Positions 23,041 through 34,454 of a stretch of DNA of 36,549 nt are shown here, one piece after another. Source of the stretch: Streptomyces durocortorensis (GTDB lineage: Bacteria; Actinomycetota; Actinomycetes; Streptomycetales; Streptomycetaceae). The notes below the pieces were generated by a model. It was not told the DNA's origin and did no database searches. It was given only the letters and a program-made list of their open reading frames with translations. Position numbers and translations under genes: made by a program. The stretch covers positions 11,373-47,921 of the forward strand of contig NZ_JAFEUF010000029.1 in assembly GCF_016901035.1 (NCBI RefSeq), read 5' to 3'. The first letter of the stretch is position 1. Every line of letters starts with the position of its first letter.

Positions 23041-23835
23041 CTACCAGGCGGGCGGGCTCGCGATGGAGCGGGCCAGCACGTCGTCCAGGACGCGGGCGGT
23101 GGTCTCGACGTCGTACGTGGAGTTGTCGATGATCGGGAGCCCGGAGCCGTACCAGCCGGCCATCCGGCCGTGGATGCGGGCGACCTCCTCGTCGGAGAGC
23201 CTGCGGTTGCCACTGCGGGCGGCGTTGCGCTCCAGGACGATCTCCAGGCCGGGCAGCAGGACCACGGGCAGCAGGCCGGGGCCCACATGGCGCTTCCAGC
23301 CGCCGAGGCCGACGACCGGGCGGTCGGGGAAGACGGCGTCGTCGAGGATGCAGGAGATGCCGTTGGCGAGGAAGTTGCGGGCGGCGAAGCCGCAGGTGCG
23401 GCGGGCCAGGCGGTACTGGGCCTCGGAGTGGTCGTTCCAGCCGGCCTGCGGGTCGGCGAATCCGGAGCGGACCCATTCGCGGACGTCGTCGAGGGAGACA
23501 TGGGCGGTGGGCACCCGGCGGCGGGCCGCCCAGAGCTTGGCGACGGTGGTCTTGCCCGCCCCGGCCGGGCCGATGAGCAGCACGGCGAGCGTCGCGCCGC
23601 CGGTGCCGGGCTCGGCGGGCGGTGCGGGCAGCGGCACGGGCCCGCCCGGAGGCAGCTGGACGTGCCCGGTGTGCCCGACGGCCTCCCTGGCGGGGGGCGT
23701 TGGGCCGGTGCCGCTCCAGCCCGACCCGGGGGCCTGGCCGGGGTGGCCGGTCTGCTGGGCCTGGTAGGGCCGGCCGACGTGCCCGATACCGGGTCCGTGG
23801 GGCGGCGGCAGCGGGGCCCCCACTGCGTGCTGCAT
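23041..23835 (-). CDS. P-loop kinase-like protein with proline-rich N-terminus
   Basis: I do not know the substrate. The 264-residue product starts with about 80 Pro/Gly/His-rich residues. A P-loop domain follows with Walker A GPAGAGKTT at 89-97. Next come SLDDVREWVRSGFADPQAGWND, LANGISCILDDAVFPDRP (Walker B-like Asp pair) and LEIVLERNAARSGNRRLSDEEVARIHGRMAGWY, the lid and Arg finger seen in small-molecule and zeta-toxin-like kinases (AAA_33 type). ATG 23835 has GGAG 9 nt upstream. It stands 79 bp upstream of the M24-like gene and 141 bp downstream of aroQ, with a strong hairpin between. A kinase for a small molecule or RNA is possible. Confidence 0.8.
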   Translation of the reverse strand: MQHAVGAPLPPPHGPGIGHVGRPYQAQQTGHPGQAPGSGWSGTGPTPPAREAVGHTGHVQLPPGGPVPLPAPPAEPGTGGATLAVLLIGPAGAGKTTVAKLWAARRRVPTAHVSLDDVREWVRSGFADPQAGWNDHSEAQYRLARRTCGFAARNFLANGISCILDDAVFPDRPVVGLGGWKRHVGPGLLPVVLLPGLEIVLERNAARSGNRRLSDEEVARIHGRMAGWYGSGLPIIDNSTYDVETTARVLDDVLARSIASPPAW

Positions 23836-23886
23836 CCGGTGCCACTCCGTCTCGTAACTGCAACTGACGCTGATGGGACGGCTACC

Positions 23887-23930
23887 GTACCTTCCCGGGC
23901 CGTCTCGGGGTGAACGGCCCGGGAGGGTAC
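23887..23930 (-). terminator. long hairpin after aroQ
   Basis: GTACCTTCCCGGGCCGT (23887-23903) pairs with ACGGCCCGGGAGGGTAC (23914-23930): 17 bp with a single wobble-compatible position and a 10-nt loop. It stands 46 bp past the aroQ stop and closes the aro transcript. Confidence 0.85.
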
Positions 23931-23976
23931 GAAGTGCCCGTCGGCCGCGCGGCGGGCGGACGGGAACCGCGGGGTG

Positions 23977-27232
<3,256 letters not shown>

Positions 27233-27333
27233 CGGTGCTCCTCATGCTCGCGCCTGAAATCCAACGGCGCCACCGGGTGCGCGGCCCTGGCCCGCCACCC
27301 CCGATCCTCCCACGACCGGGGGCACGATCCGGC

Positions 27334-27358
27334 CGCCGGTCCAGCAGGCGGACCGGCG
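27334..27358 (-). terminator. hairpin between aroE and aroC
   Basis: CGCCGGTCC (27334-27342) and GGACCGGCG (27350-27358) form a 9-bp stem with a 7-nt loop, 19 bp past the aroE stop. It separates the alaS-mltG-aroE transcript from aroC. The rest of the 145-bp gap holds no other element I recognise. Confidence 0.6.
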
Positions 27359-27377
27359 ACGTTCGCCGGCGGTCGCG

Positions 27378-28208
27378 TCAGCGGGCCGCGAGCGCGGCCT
27401 CTCCGGCCTGCCGCATGGCAGCCAGCGGTGCCGGGATCCGGCCGGTCATCTGCTCGACCTGGAGCAGTGCCTGGTGAACAAGGAGGTCAAGCCCGCCGAC
27501 GACCGCCCCGCCGTGCGCGGACCAGGCGGCGGCGAGCCGGGTGGGCCACGGCTCGTACAGCACGTCGAAGAGGATGCCCGGACCCTCGGGCACGGAGCCG
27601 GTGAACGCGTCCGTCGCGCCCGCCGGAGTGGTGGCGATGACCAATGGCGCGCTCAGTGCCGCTTCCGCGTCCGCCCAGTCGGCGGTGACGACGTCGACCC
27701 CGAGCCGCTCTCCCCAGCCGCGCATCTCGGCGGCGCGCTCGGGGCTGCGCACATAGGCGGTGACCGGTCCGGCGCAGACCGCGGCGAGCGCGGCCAGGGC
27801 GGAGGAGGCGGTCGCGCCGGCGCCGAGGACGGCGGCCGAGTCGACCTTGTCGACGCCGCGTTCCCGCAGGGCGGCGATCATGCCGGGGATGTCGGTGTTG
27901 TCGCCGACCCGGCGGCCGTCCTCGGTGAACACGACCGTGTTGACGGCTTCCACGGAGGCGGCCGTCGCGCTGACCTCGTCGAGCAGCGGGATGATCGCGC
28001 GCTTGAGCGGCATGGTCAGCGACAGTCCCGCCCAGGAGGCGTCAAGACCCTCGATGAACCCGGGCAGCGCCGCCTCGTCGACCTCGAACCGGTCGTAGGA
28101 CCAGTGCTCCAGGCCGAGTTCGGCGTAGGCGGCGCGGTGCAGGACCGGGGAGAGGGAGTGGGCGATGGGCGAGCCGAGGACGGCGGCCCGGCGGCGAGTA
28201 TCAGCCAA
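27378..28208 (-). CDS. aroE: shikimate dehydrogenase
   Basis: AroE reduces 3-dehydroshikimate to shikimate with NADPH. The 276-residue product has the substrate-binding N-domain (GSPIAHSLSPVLHRAAY, and Lys in SLTMPLKRA, plus NTDIPG), a glycine-rich nucleotide loop (VLGAGATASSALAAL) and a C-terminal GLDLLVHQALLQVEQMTG. The start is TTG 28208, overlapping the mltG end by 8 nt; the next starts are internal. Coupling to mltG is unusual in function but is the order I recall in Streptomyces. Confidence 0.95.
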   Translation of the reverse strand: MADTRRRAAVLGSPIAHSLSPVLHRAAYAELGLEHWSYDRFEVDEAALPGFIEGLDASWAGLSLTMPLKRAIIPLLDEVSATAASVEAVNTVVFTEDGRRVGDNTDIPGMIAALRERGVDKVDSAAVLGAGATASSALAALAAVCAGPVTAYVRSPERAAEMRGWGERLGVDVVTADWADAEAALSAPLVIATTPAGATDAFTGSVPEGPGILFDVLYEPWPTRLAAAWSAHGGAVVGGLDLLVHQALLQVEQMTGRIPAPLAAMRQAGEAALAAR

Positions 28209-29985
28209 GTCCCTGCTGTTCCTTCCACTTCTCGTTCAGCTTCTCGTGCTCCTCGACGGTCTTCGTGAAGTCCGTCTTCTTGCCGTCGAGCGAGATGAAG
28301 AACATCCAGCCGTTCGTGGTCGGGTTGAGCGACGCCTTTATGGCGTCCATGCCGGGATTGCTGATCGGCCCCGGCGGAAGTCCCGTGTGGTAGTAGGTGT
28401 TGTACGGGTCCGGATTGGTTCGGATCTCCTTGGAGCCGATCTTGATCTTGCTCTGGTTCTTGAGGTAGTTGAACGCCGAGTCGAATTCCAGCTTGCGATT
28501 GGTGATCGTGTTGTCGGGTTCGAGCCGGTTGTAGACGACTTCGGCCATCTTGCGGAAGTCGTCGTGCGTGAGGCCCTCCGCCTGCACCAGACTCGCCACC
28601 GTGAGCACCTGCCACGGGCCGTCGAGGTTGAACTTCTTGGCCGTGGCTTCGAGGTCGACCTTCTCGTACTCCTTGTTGGCCCGCGTGACCATCCGCTTCA
28701 GCGCGTCCTCGGGCTTGGACCCCTTGGCGACCGGATAGGCCGCCGGGTAGAGGAAGCCTTCCAGCGGGTCCTTGACATCCGGGTTGTCGTCAGCCCAGTC
28801 GGGCAGGCCCAGCGACTCCGCCTTCGTCTTGGCGATCTTCGCCGTGGTGCCCTTCTCCAACTCCAGCCGCTTGTCGATCTCGGCATAGACCGTGACGTTA
28901 CGCGTCCCCTCCGGGATCACGAACGCGTTCTGGCTCTTCGGATCGAGCATCAGCGTGACCGCGCTGGCCGCCGACATCTCCTTGTTCAGGAGATAGACAC
29001 CCGCCTGGATCAACTTGCCCTTGGGGTTGTCGTTCTGCGCCGCGACGAACGCGTCGGACGACTTGATGACCCCCTGCTTGCGCAGGATGTTCGCGATGTC
29101 GTACCCGAACGCGCCCTCGGGGATCTCCACCTCGACCTGATCGCCGGTGCCCGACCCCGCGTAGTCGGCCGGGGCTCCGAACTGCTTCTTCCAGAAGGTG
29201 TAGCCGACATAGCCGACGCCACCGAGGCCGCCGACCAGGACGACGGAGACCACCAGGCAGGCACAGCCGCTGCGGCTCTTCTTCTTCTTGCCCTTGCCGC
29301 CCCGGCGCTCACCGCCGTCGCGGTCGCGGCGCGAGGAGCGTGATCCCTCGTCGTCCGGGTCATCGTCGTCGTCGCGCGGCTCGCGGCCGGCCGGTTCGTC
29401 CGCGCCGGTGAAGAAGGGGTGCGTCTCCTCGTGCGGCTCGTCCGGATCCCAGTCCGTCGACGCCTGCTGCTGAGAGTGCTGTTGCTGAGGGTGCTGCTCA
29501 GGCGCGGCCTCGCGGCGACCCGGGGGCTGCGGCGGAGGGTAGGCCTCGGGCGTGCCGTAATAGTCCTGGCTCGCGTCGTAGCCACCGGGGTGCTGCGCGT
29601 ACGGGTCCTGGGGCTCGGCCCCGTACGGCATGGCGGCCTGCTGGCCGGTGTCCCAGCCGCCGTTGTACTGCGGCTGGGCACCCGGCTGCTGGGCATAGGG
29701 GTCCTGCTGAGGCGTGCCGTACTGCTGCTGGTGCTGGTGGTTCTGGTGCTGCTGGCCGTACTGCTGATGCTGGTCGTACGGCTGCTGCTGCTGCTGCGGG
29801 TACTGATGGTGCTGCTGGTGGTTCTGGTGCTGCTGGGCGTACGGGTCCTGCGGATAGGACTGCTGCTGGTCGCCGTACTGGCCCTGGCCGTGGGCGGCCT
29901 GACGGCCTTCCCATCCCTGGTCCCCGTACAAGGGGTCCTCGGGATGCCACGGTTCGGAGCCGGGGCCCCGGCCATACTCAGTCAT
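28201..29985 (-). CDS. mltG: endolytic murein transglycosylase MltG (YceG-like)
   Basis: MltG cuts nascent peptidoglycan glycan strands at the outer face of the membrane and may set their length. The 594-residue product has an unusual 240-residue N-terminal cytoplasmic part that is very rich in Gln, His, Tyr and Pro, then acidic and finally basic (DDDDDPDDEG, RRGGKGKKKKSRSG). One membrane helix spans about 241-264. Beyond it are a LysM-like segment and the YceG domain. The catalytic Glu is most likely Glu470 in ASLVQAEGLTHDDF, followed by the conserved AEVVYNRL and NTYYHTGLPPGPISNPG. ATG 29985 follows GGGG. An imperfect hairpin (30003-30020) is in the 98-bp gap to ruvX. Confidence 0.94.
   Translation of the reverse strand: MTEYGRGPGSEPWHPEDPLYGDQGWEGRQAAHGQGQYGDQQQSYPQDPYAQQHQNHQQHHQYPQQQQQPYDQHQQYGQQHQNHQHQQQYGTPQQDPYAQQPGAQPQYNGGWDTGQQAAMPYGAEPQDPYAQHPGGYDASQDYYGTPEAYPPPQPPGRREAAPEQHPQQQHSQQQASTDWDPDEPHEETHPFFTGADEPAGREPRDDDDDPDDEGSRSSRRDRDGGERRGGKGKKKKSRSGCACLVVSVVLVGGLGGVGYVGYTFWKKQFGAPADYAGSGTGDQVEVEIPEGAFGYDIANILRKQGVIKSSDAFVAAQNDNPKGKLIQAGVYLLNKEMSAASAVTLMLDPKSQNAFVIPEGTRNVTVYAEIDKRLELEKGTTAKIAKTKAESLGLPDWADDNPDVKDPLEGFLYPAAYPVAKGSKPEDALKRMVTRANKEYEKVDLEATAKKFNLDGPWQVLTVASLVQAEGLTHDDFRKMAEVVYNRLEPDNTITNRKLEFDSAFNYLKNQSKIKIGSKEIRTNPDPYNTYYHTGLPPGPISNPGMDAIKASLNPTTNGWMFFISLDGKKTDFTKTVEEHEKLNEKWKEQQGLG
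29701..29880 (-). repeat. Gln/His codon-rich repeat in mltG
   Basis: This segment codes for residues 36-95 of MltG and consists largely of CAG and CAC codons with Tyr/Pro units such as QDPYAQQ (three PQDPYAQ-like copies at about 45, 94 and 125). On the plus strand it shows as ctg/gtg triplet runs. It is degenerate rather than exact and may vary between strains. Confidence 0.65.
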
Positions 29986-30083
29986 CGATCCCCTAGAGCC
30001 GCGAGACGACGTTCCGTCTCTTCGCTTCGCCGTGCGGTTTATTCGAACACCGCCGCATCGCGCGGAACGTTACCGTATCGCGA

Positions 30084-30753
30084 TCAGACAACCACTTCGA
30101 CGCCCTCGCCCGGGGGATTACCTGACGCCCGTTCGGACTCCAGAGCGTTCTGAAGGATCACCACAGCGGCAGCCTGGTCGATGACAGATCGGCCCTTCTT
30201 GGACTTCACGCCCGAGGCGCGCATCCCCTGGGCGGCCGTCACTGTGGTCATCCTCTCGTCCACCAGTCGCACCGGAACGGGCGCGATCGATCGGGCGAAC
30301 ACTTGCGCGAACTCCCGGACCTTGGCGGCCGCCGGACCCTCGCCGCCGCCGAGGGAGCGCGGCAGACCGAGGATGACCTCGATCGGCTCGTACTCCTCGA
30401 CGATCTGGCGGAGCCGCCGGTGGGCTGCCGGGACGTCACGTCCCGGCACGGTCTCCACCGGCGTGGCCAGGATCCCGTCGGGGGGGGGGGGGGGGGGCCC
30501 CCCCCCCCGGGGGGCCCCCCCCCCCCGCCCGCGCCCCCCCCCCCCCCCCGGGGGGGGGGCCCCCCCCCCCCCCCGGGGGGGGGGGCGGCGGGGGGCGGGG
30601 GGGGGGGGGGGGGGGTCCGCCCCGCCCGGCCCGGGTCCCCCCGGGGGGGGCCTGTACCCGGGGGGGGTCGCACGCGGCGACCCCGATCCGGGCGTCCCCG
30701 ACGTCGACGGCGAGCCGCCGGCCTCGGCGCATCTGCGTCATCGCGCTCGTCAC
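30084..30753 (-). pseudogene. ruvX: Holliday junction resolvase-like RuvX (YqgF), interrupted by a GC-only block
   Basis: RuvX/YqgF is an RNase H-fold protein used in rRNA 5'-end maturation and Holliday junction work. The N-terminal end (GTG 30753, overlapping the alaS stop by 4 nt, or ATG 30741 or 30732) reads MRRGRRLAVDVGDARIGVAACDP down to base 30664. The C-terminal part from 30479 reads DGILATPVETVPGRDV, with the PRSLGGG, LVDERMTTVTA and VIDQAAAVVILQ motifs to the stop at 30084. As I remember the family, CDP is followed directly by DGI. The 184 bases between are G/C runs, and 184 is not a multiple of three, so the halves are in different frames. The gene is probably intact in the organism. 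Confidence 0.8.
30480..30663. other. GC-only low-complexity block inside ruvX
   Basis: Alternating runs of G and C with very few other bases lie exactly between two adjacent codons of ruvX. The block adds 184 bases and shifts the frame. With the two similar blocks in this window, this is the strongest evidence that such blocks are sequencing or assembly faults. Confidence 0.8.
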
Positions 30754-33419
30754 GCGGTCTCGGTGACGAGGCGTTCGACGGCGGCGACGGCGTCGCCGAT
30801 GGCGGCCGGGTTCGTGCCGCCGCCCTGGGCGACGTCCGGCTTGCCGCCGCCACCTCCGCCGAGGGTCTTGGCCGCCGTACGCACGAGGTCACCGGCCTTG
30901 AGACCGCGCTCGCGGGCGGCCTCGTTGGTGGCGATGACGGTGAGCGGGCGGCCGTTGGCCGTGGTGAACAGGGCCACGACGGCCGGGCGGCCGCCCTGGA
31001 TGCGGCCCCGCACGTCCAGGACCAGCTTGCGCAGGTCGTCGGCGGAGGTGCCGTCGGGGACCTGGCCGGTGACCAGGGCGACGCCGCGGACGTCCTTGGC
31101 GGACTCGACGAGCCCGGCGGCGGCGGCGAGCACCTTCTCCGCGCGGAACTTCTCGATCTCCTTCTCGGCGTCCTTCAGCTTGCCGAGCATGCCCGCGATC
31201 TTCTCGGGAAGCTCCTCGGGGCGGCCCTTGACCAGCTCCTGGAGCTGGGCGACGACCGTGTGCTCGCGGGCCAGGAAGTTGTACGCGTCCACGCCGACGA
31301 GGGCCTCGATGCGGCGCACGCCGGAGCCGATGGAGGACTCGCCGAGCAGCTTCACCAGACCCAGCTGGGCGGTGTTGTGGACGTGGGTGCCGCCGCACAG
31401 CTCCTTGGAGAAGTCGCCGATGGTGACGACGCGGACCCGCTCGCCGTACTTCTCACCGAACTCGGCGATGGCGCCCTGCTTCTTGGCGTCGTCGATCGAC
31501 ATGACCTCGGCCTGGACGTCGAGTTCGCGCGAGAGGACCTCGTTGATCCGCTGCTCGACGTCGGTGAGAACCGTGCCGGGAACGGCGGCGGGCGAACCGA
31601 AGTCGAAGCGGAAGCGGCCCGGGGAGTTCTCCGAGCCGGCCTGGGCGGCCGTCGGGCCGAGCGCGTCGCGCAGCGCCTGGTGCGTGAGGTGCGTGGCGCT
31701 GTGGGCGCGGGCGATAGCCCGGCGGCGGGTGGAGTCGATGGAGGCGAAGACCGGGGCCCCGACCGTCACTTCGCCGACCTGGACGACACCCTTGTGGACG
31801 TGGACGCCGGGGACCGGCTTCTGGACGTCACGGATCTCGATCACGGCGCCCGTGTCGAGCCGGATGCGGCCCGTGTCGGCGAGCTGGCCGCCGCCCTCGG
31901 CGTAGAAGGGGGTGCGGTCGAGGACGACCTCGACCTCGTCGCCCTCGGTGGCGGCGGGCGAGGGCACCCCGTCGACCAGCAGGCCGACGATGGTGGACTC
32001 ACCGGCGGTGGCGGTGTAGCCGGTGAACTCGGTGGCGCCGGAGGTGTCGGCGACCTCGCGGTAGGCGGATAGGTCGGCGTGACCGGTCTTCTTGGCGCGG
32101 GCGTCGGCCTTGGCCTTGTCGCGCTGCTCCTGCATGAGGCGGCGGAAGCCGTCCTCGTCCACGGAGAGCCCCTGCTCGGCGGCCATCTCCAGGGTCAGGT
32201 CGATCGGGAAGCCCCAGGTGTCGTGGAGCAGGAACGCCTTGTCGCCGGCGAGGACCTGGCCGCCGGCGGCCTTGGTCTCGGTGACGGCGGTCTCCAGGAT
32301 ATTGGTGCCGCCCTTGAGGGCCTTGAGGAAGGCGGCTTCCTCGGCGAGCGCGACGGTCTCGATGCGCTTGCGGTCGGTGATCAGCTCCGGGTACTGGAGG
32401 CCCATCGTGTCGATCACGACGTCGACCAGGTCCTTGACGACCGAGCCGGTGGCGCCCATGAGGCGCATGTTGCGGATGGCGCGGCGCATGATGCGGCGCA
32501 GCACATAGCCGCGGCCCTCGTTGCCGGGGGTGACGCCGTCGCCGATGAGCATCACCGACGTACGGATGTGGTCGGCGACGACGCGGAGCGAGACGTCCGT
32601 GCCCTTTTCGGCGCCGTAGCGGACGCCGGTCAGCTCGGTGGCCTTGTCCATGACGACGCGCAGGGTGTCGGTCTCGTACATGTTCTGTACGCCCTGGAGG
32701 ATCATCGCGAGGCGTTCCAGGCCGAGACCGGTGTCGATGTTCTTCGACGGCAGGTCCCCGAGGATCGGGAAGTCCTCCTTGCCGTCGCCGGCGCCGCGCT
32801 CGTACTGCATGAAGACCAGGTTCCAGATCTCCACGTAGCGCTCGTCGTTGACGGCCGGGCCGCCCTCGACGCCGAACTCGGGACCGCGGTCGTAGTTGAT
32901 CTCGGAGCAGGGGCCGCAGGGTCCGGGGACGCCCATGGACCAGAAGTTGTCCTTCTTGCCCAGGCGCTGGATGCGCTCGGCGGGGACGCCGATCTTGTCG
33001 CGCCAGATGGCCTCGGCCTCGTCGTCGTCGAGGTAGACGGTGATCCAGAGCTTCTCGGGGTCGAGGCCGTAGCCGCCGTCCTCGACGGAGTTGGTCAGTG
33101 CCTCCCAGGCGAGCTGGATGGCGCCTTCCTTGAAGTAGTCCCCGAAGGAGAAGTTGCCGCACATCTGGAAGAAGGTGCCGTGGCGGGTGGTCTTGCCGAC
33201 CTCTTCGATGTCCGGCGTACGCACGCACTTCTGCACGCTGGTGACGCGCGGGGCGGGCGGCTTGACCTCGCCGAGGAAGTACGGCTTGAAGGGGACCATG
33301 CCAGCGGGGACCAGCAGCAGAGTCGGGTCGTCCGCGATGAGCGACGCCGAGGGCACGGCAGTGTGACCGCGCTCCTCGAAGAAGCTCAGCCAGCGGCGGC
33401 GAATTTCAGCCGACTCCAT
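30750..33419 (-). CDS. alaS: alanyl-tRNA synthetase
   Basis: AlaS charges tRNA-Ala and edits Ser and Gly mischarging. The 889-residue product has the class II core ([81 protein letters not shown]). The editing domain has His573 and His577 in HSATH and Cys675 and His679 in CGGTHVH. A C-terminal C-Ala/DHHA1 domain contains [17 protein letters not shown] 33419 overlaps the last base of the upstream gene's stop. The ruvX start overlaps its stop. The order small genes-alaS-ruvX-mltG-aroE is typical for Streptomyces. Confidence 0.98.
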   Translation of the reverse strand: MESAEIRRRWLSFFEERGHTAVPSASLIADDPTLLLVPAGMVPFKPYFLGEVKPPAPRVTSVQKCVRTPDIEEVGKTTRHGTFFQMCGNFSFGDYFKEGAIQLAWEALTNSVEDGGYGLDPEKLWITVYLDDDEAEAIWRDKIGVPAERIQRLGKKDNFWSMGVPGPCGPCSEINYDRGPEFGVEGGPAVNDERYVEIWNLVFMQYERGAGDGKEDFPILGDLPSKNIDTGLGLERLAMILQGVQNMYETDTLRVVMDKATELTGVRYGAEKGTDVSLRVVADHIRTSVMLIGDGVTPGNEGRGYVLRRIMRRAIRNMRLMGATGSVVKDLVDVVIDTMGLQYPELITDRKRIETVALAEEAAFLKALKGGTNILETAVTETKAAGGQVLAGDKAFLLHDTWGFPIDLTLEMAAEQGLSVDEDGFRRLMQEQRDKAKADARAKKTGHADLSAYREVADTSGATEFTGYTATAGESTIVGLLVDGVPSPAATEGDEVEVVLDRTPFYAEGGGQLADTGRIRLDTGAVIEIRDVQKPVPGVHVHKGVVQVGEVTVGAPVFASIDSTRRRAIARAHSATHLTHQALRDALGPTAAQAGSENSPGRFRFDFGSPAAVPGTVLTDVEQRINEVLSRELDVQAEVMSIDDAKKQGAIAEFGEKYGERVRVVTIGDFSKELCGGTHVHNTAQLGLVKLLGESSIGSGVRRIEALVGVDAYNFLAREHTVVAQLQELVKGRPEELPEKIAGMLGKLKDAEKEIEKFRAEKVLAAAAGLVESAKDVRGVALVTGQVPDGTSADDLRKLVLDVRGRIQGGRPAVVALFTTANGRPLTVIATNEAARERGLKAGDLVRTAAKTLGGGGGGKPDVAQGGGTNPAAIGDAVAAVERLVTETA

Positions 33420-33766
33420 CAGTGGTCCTCATTCCGGTTGTTCGATTTGTAGGGAAGCTTGCGGTACGTGTTCGGGTGCGCGGCGGGTTCGGGCGCTTCG
33501 ACGGCCCAGTGCCGCTGTCCGGGAAGGTCCGGGTCGACCGGGGCCTCCAGGCCGAGGGCACCGCCCAGTTCGGCTTCGCGGCGGACCATGCCCTCCCGTA
33601 CGTCGAGGGCGAAGTCCTTGAGCTTGTGACCGGTCTCGATCGCCTTGTCCGCGGCCTGCGCCGCGAGGCTTTCGGGGGTCAGCTGCTTGAGCTTGCGGTT
33701 GACCTTGGTGGTGGCCCACACACCGGCGGCTGCGCCGGCGGTGAACCAGAACGTGCGGCGGAACAT
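33419..33766 (-). CDS. small hydrophobic-N-terminus protein (DUF6167-like)
   Basis: A 115-residue protein of unknown function. The N-terminus [26 protein letters not shown] is a short hydrophobic segment that may anchor it in the membrane. A helical, charged stretch (about 25-70) follows, then a Pro-rich tail ending [14 protein letters not shown]. The next gene's start (alaS) overlaps its stop by one base (TGATG), so translation is coupled. The upstream gene, a DUF948-type protein, ends 7 bp before it. The two may form a membrane pair; the family name is from memory. Confidence 0.85.
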   Translation of the reverse strand: MFRRTFWFTAGAAAGVWATTKVNRKLKQLTPESLAAQAADKAIETGHKLKDFALDVREGMVRREAELGGALGLEAPVDPDLPGQRHWAVEAPEPAAHPNTYRKLPYKSNNRNEDH

Positions 33767-33773
33767 CGCTCGA

Positions 33774-34250
33774 TCAGTCCTTCTGTCCGCGGGCGTTTCG
33801 GCGTTCGCGCCTGCGTTCGCGCGCCGAGGGTACGGTCCGGCCGACGATCACGGTGCGCCGGGCGGAGCCACGGCTCCGCGCCGGTTCCGGTTCGGGCTCG
33901 GGTGCGGTGCGGCGGCCGAGTGCCTGCCGTACGCCGTAGCCGAAGGCCGCGACCTTGACGAGGGGGCCGCCGAAGGTGGAGGCGACGGTCGTGGAGAGCG
34001 CGGAGGCGTTGGAGGTGACCTCCTGCACGTCGCTCGCGATGGCGTCGACCTTGTCCAGCTGGGTCTGCGCCGAGCGCACCGTCGCCGAGGCGTCGGCCAG
34101 CAGCGGAACGGCCTGATCGGTCACGTCCGCCACGAGCTTGGTGGTCGCCCTGAGCGTCTGGGCGAGCCTCACCAGCACCACGGCGAGGAACGAGACCAGG
34201 ATCGCCCAGAAGACGGCCACGAGGATTCCGGCAACCTCTCCACCGGACAC
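33774..34250 (-). CDS. DUF948-type membrane-anchored coiled-coil protein
   Basis: The 158-residue product has a single N-terminal membrane helix (about 5-28, VAGILVAVFWAILVSFLAVVLVRLA). A long amphipathic helix (30-105) has heptad-like small-residue spacing (DASATVRSAQTQLDKVDAIASDVQEV). A basic C-terminus (RRERRNARGQKD) ends it. This is the DUF948 pattern, seen in general stress or envelope proteins; the function is unknown. GTG 34250 has AGAGAG upstream, and the frame stays open to 34364 without a site. It is the first gene of the alaS transcript in this window. Confidence 0.85.
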   Translation of the reverse strand: MSGGEVAGILVAVFWAILVSFLAVVLVRLAQTLRATTKLVADVTDQAVPLLADASATVRSAQTQLDKVDAIASDVQEVTSNASALSTTVASTFGGPLVKVAAFGYGVRQALGRRTAPEPEPEPARSRGSARRTVIVGRTVPSARERRRERRNARGQKD

Positions 34251-34454
34251 TGTGCACCGCTCTCTGCTTGTCGATCGGCCCCCTTGGGGGCTTGTCTCCG
34301 TCGGTGCCGCCGGCTGCCGCCGACGCGCCCGATCGTCGTCCCACGAGCCTATCGCGCCGCGCATCTCCTCCCCTACCGCATTCCCCGCGGGCCGGGCGGG
34401 AGTTGCCTTACGAGATTGTACGGAGAGCTTTCAAGCCAGTACGCTCCGTGTTTC
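34251..34454. other. 204-bp divergent gap between the DUF948-type gene and the regulator
   Basis: This should hold promoters for both directions. On the minus strand TACAAT (34415-34420) is close to a consensus -10, with no good -35 at 17 bp, and would give a leader of about 160 nt. On the plus strand I see no clear promoter or ribosome binding site before ATG 34455. rpsD, which I expect near here in Streptomyces, is not in this gap. Confidence 0.35.

Noticed and set aside
30303..32072. Plus-strand open frame across ruvX and alaS, including the G/C block
   Set aside because: It depends on the G/C block for its Pro/Gly tract and otherwise mirrors alaS.
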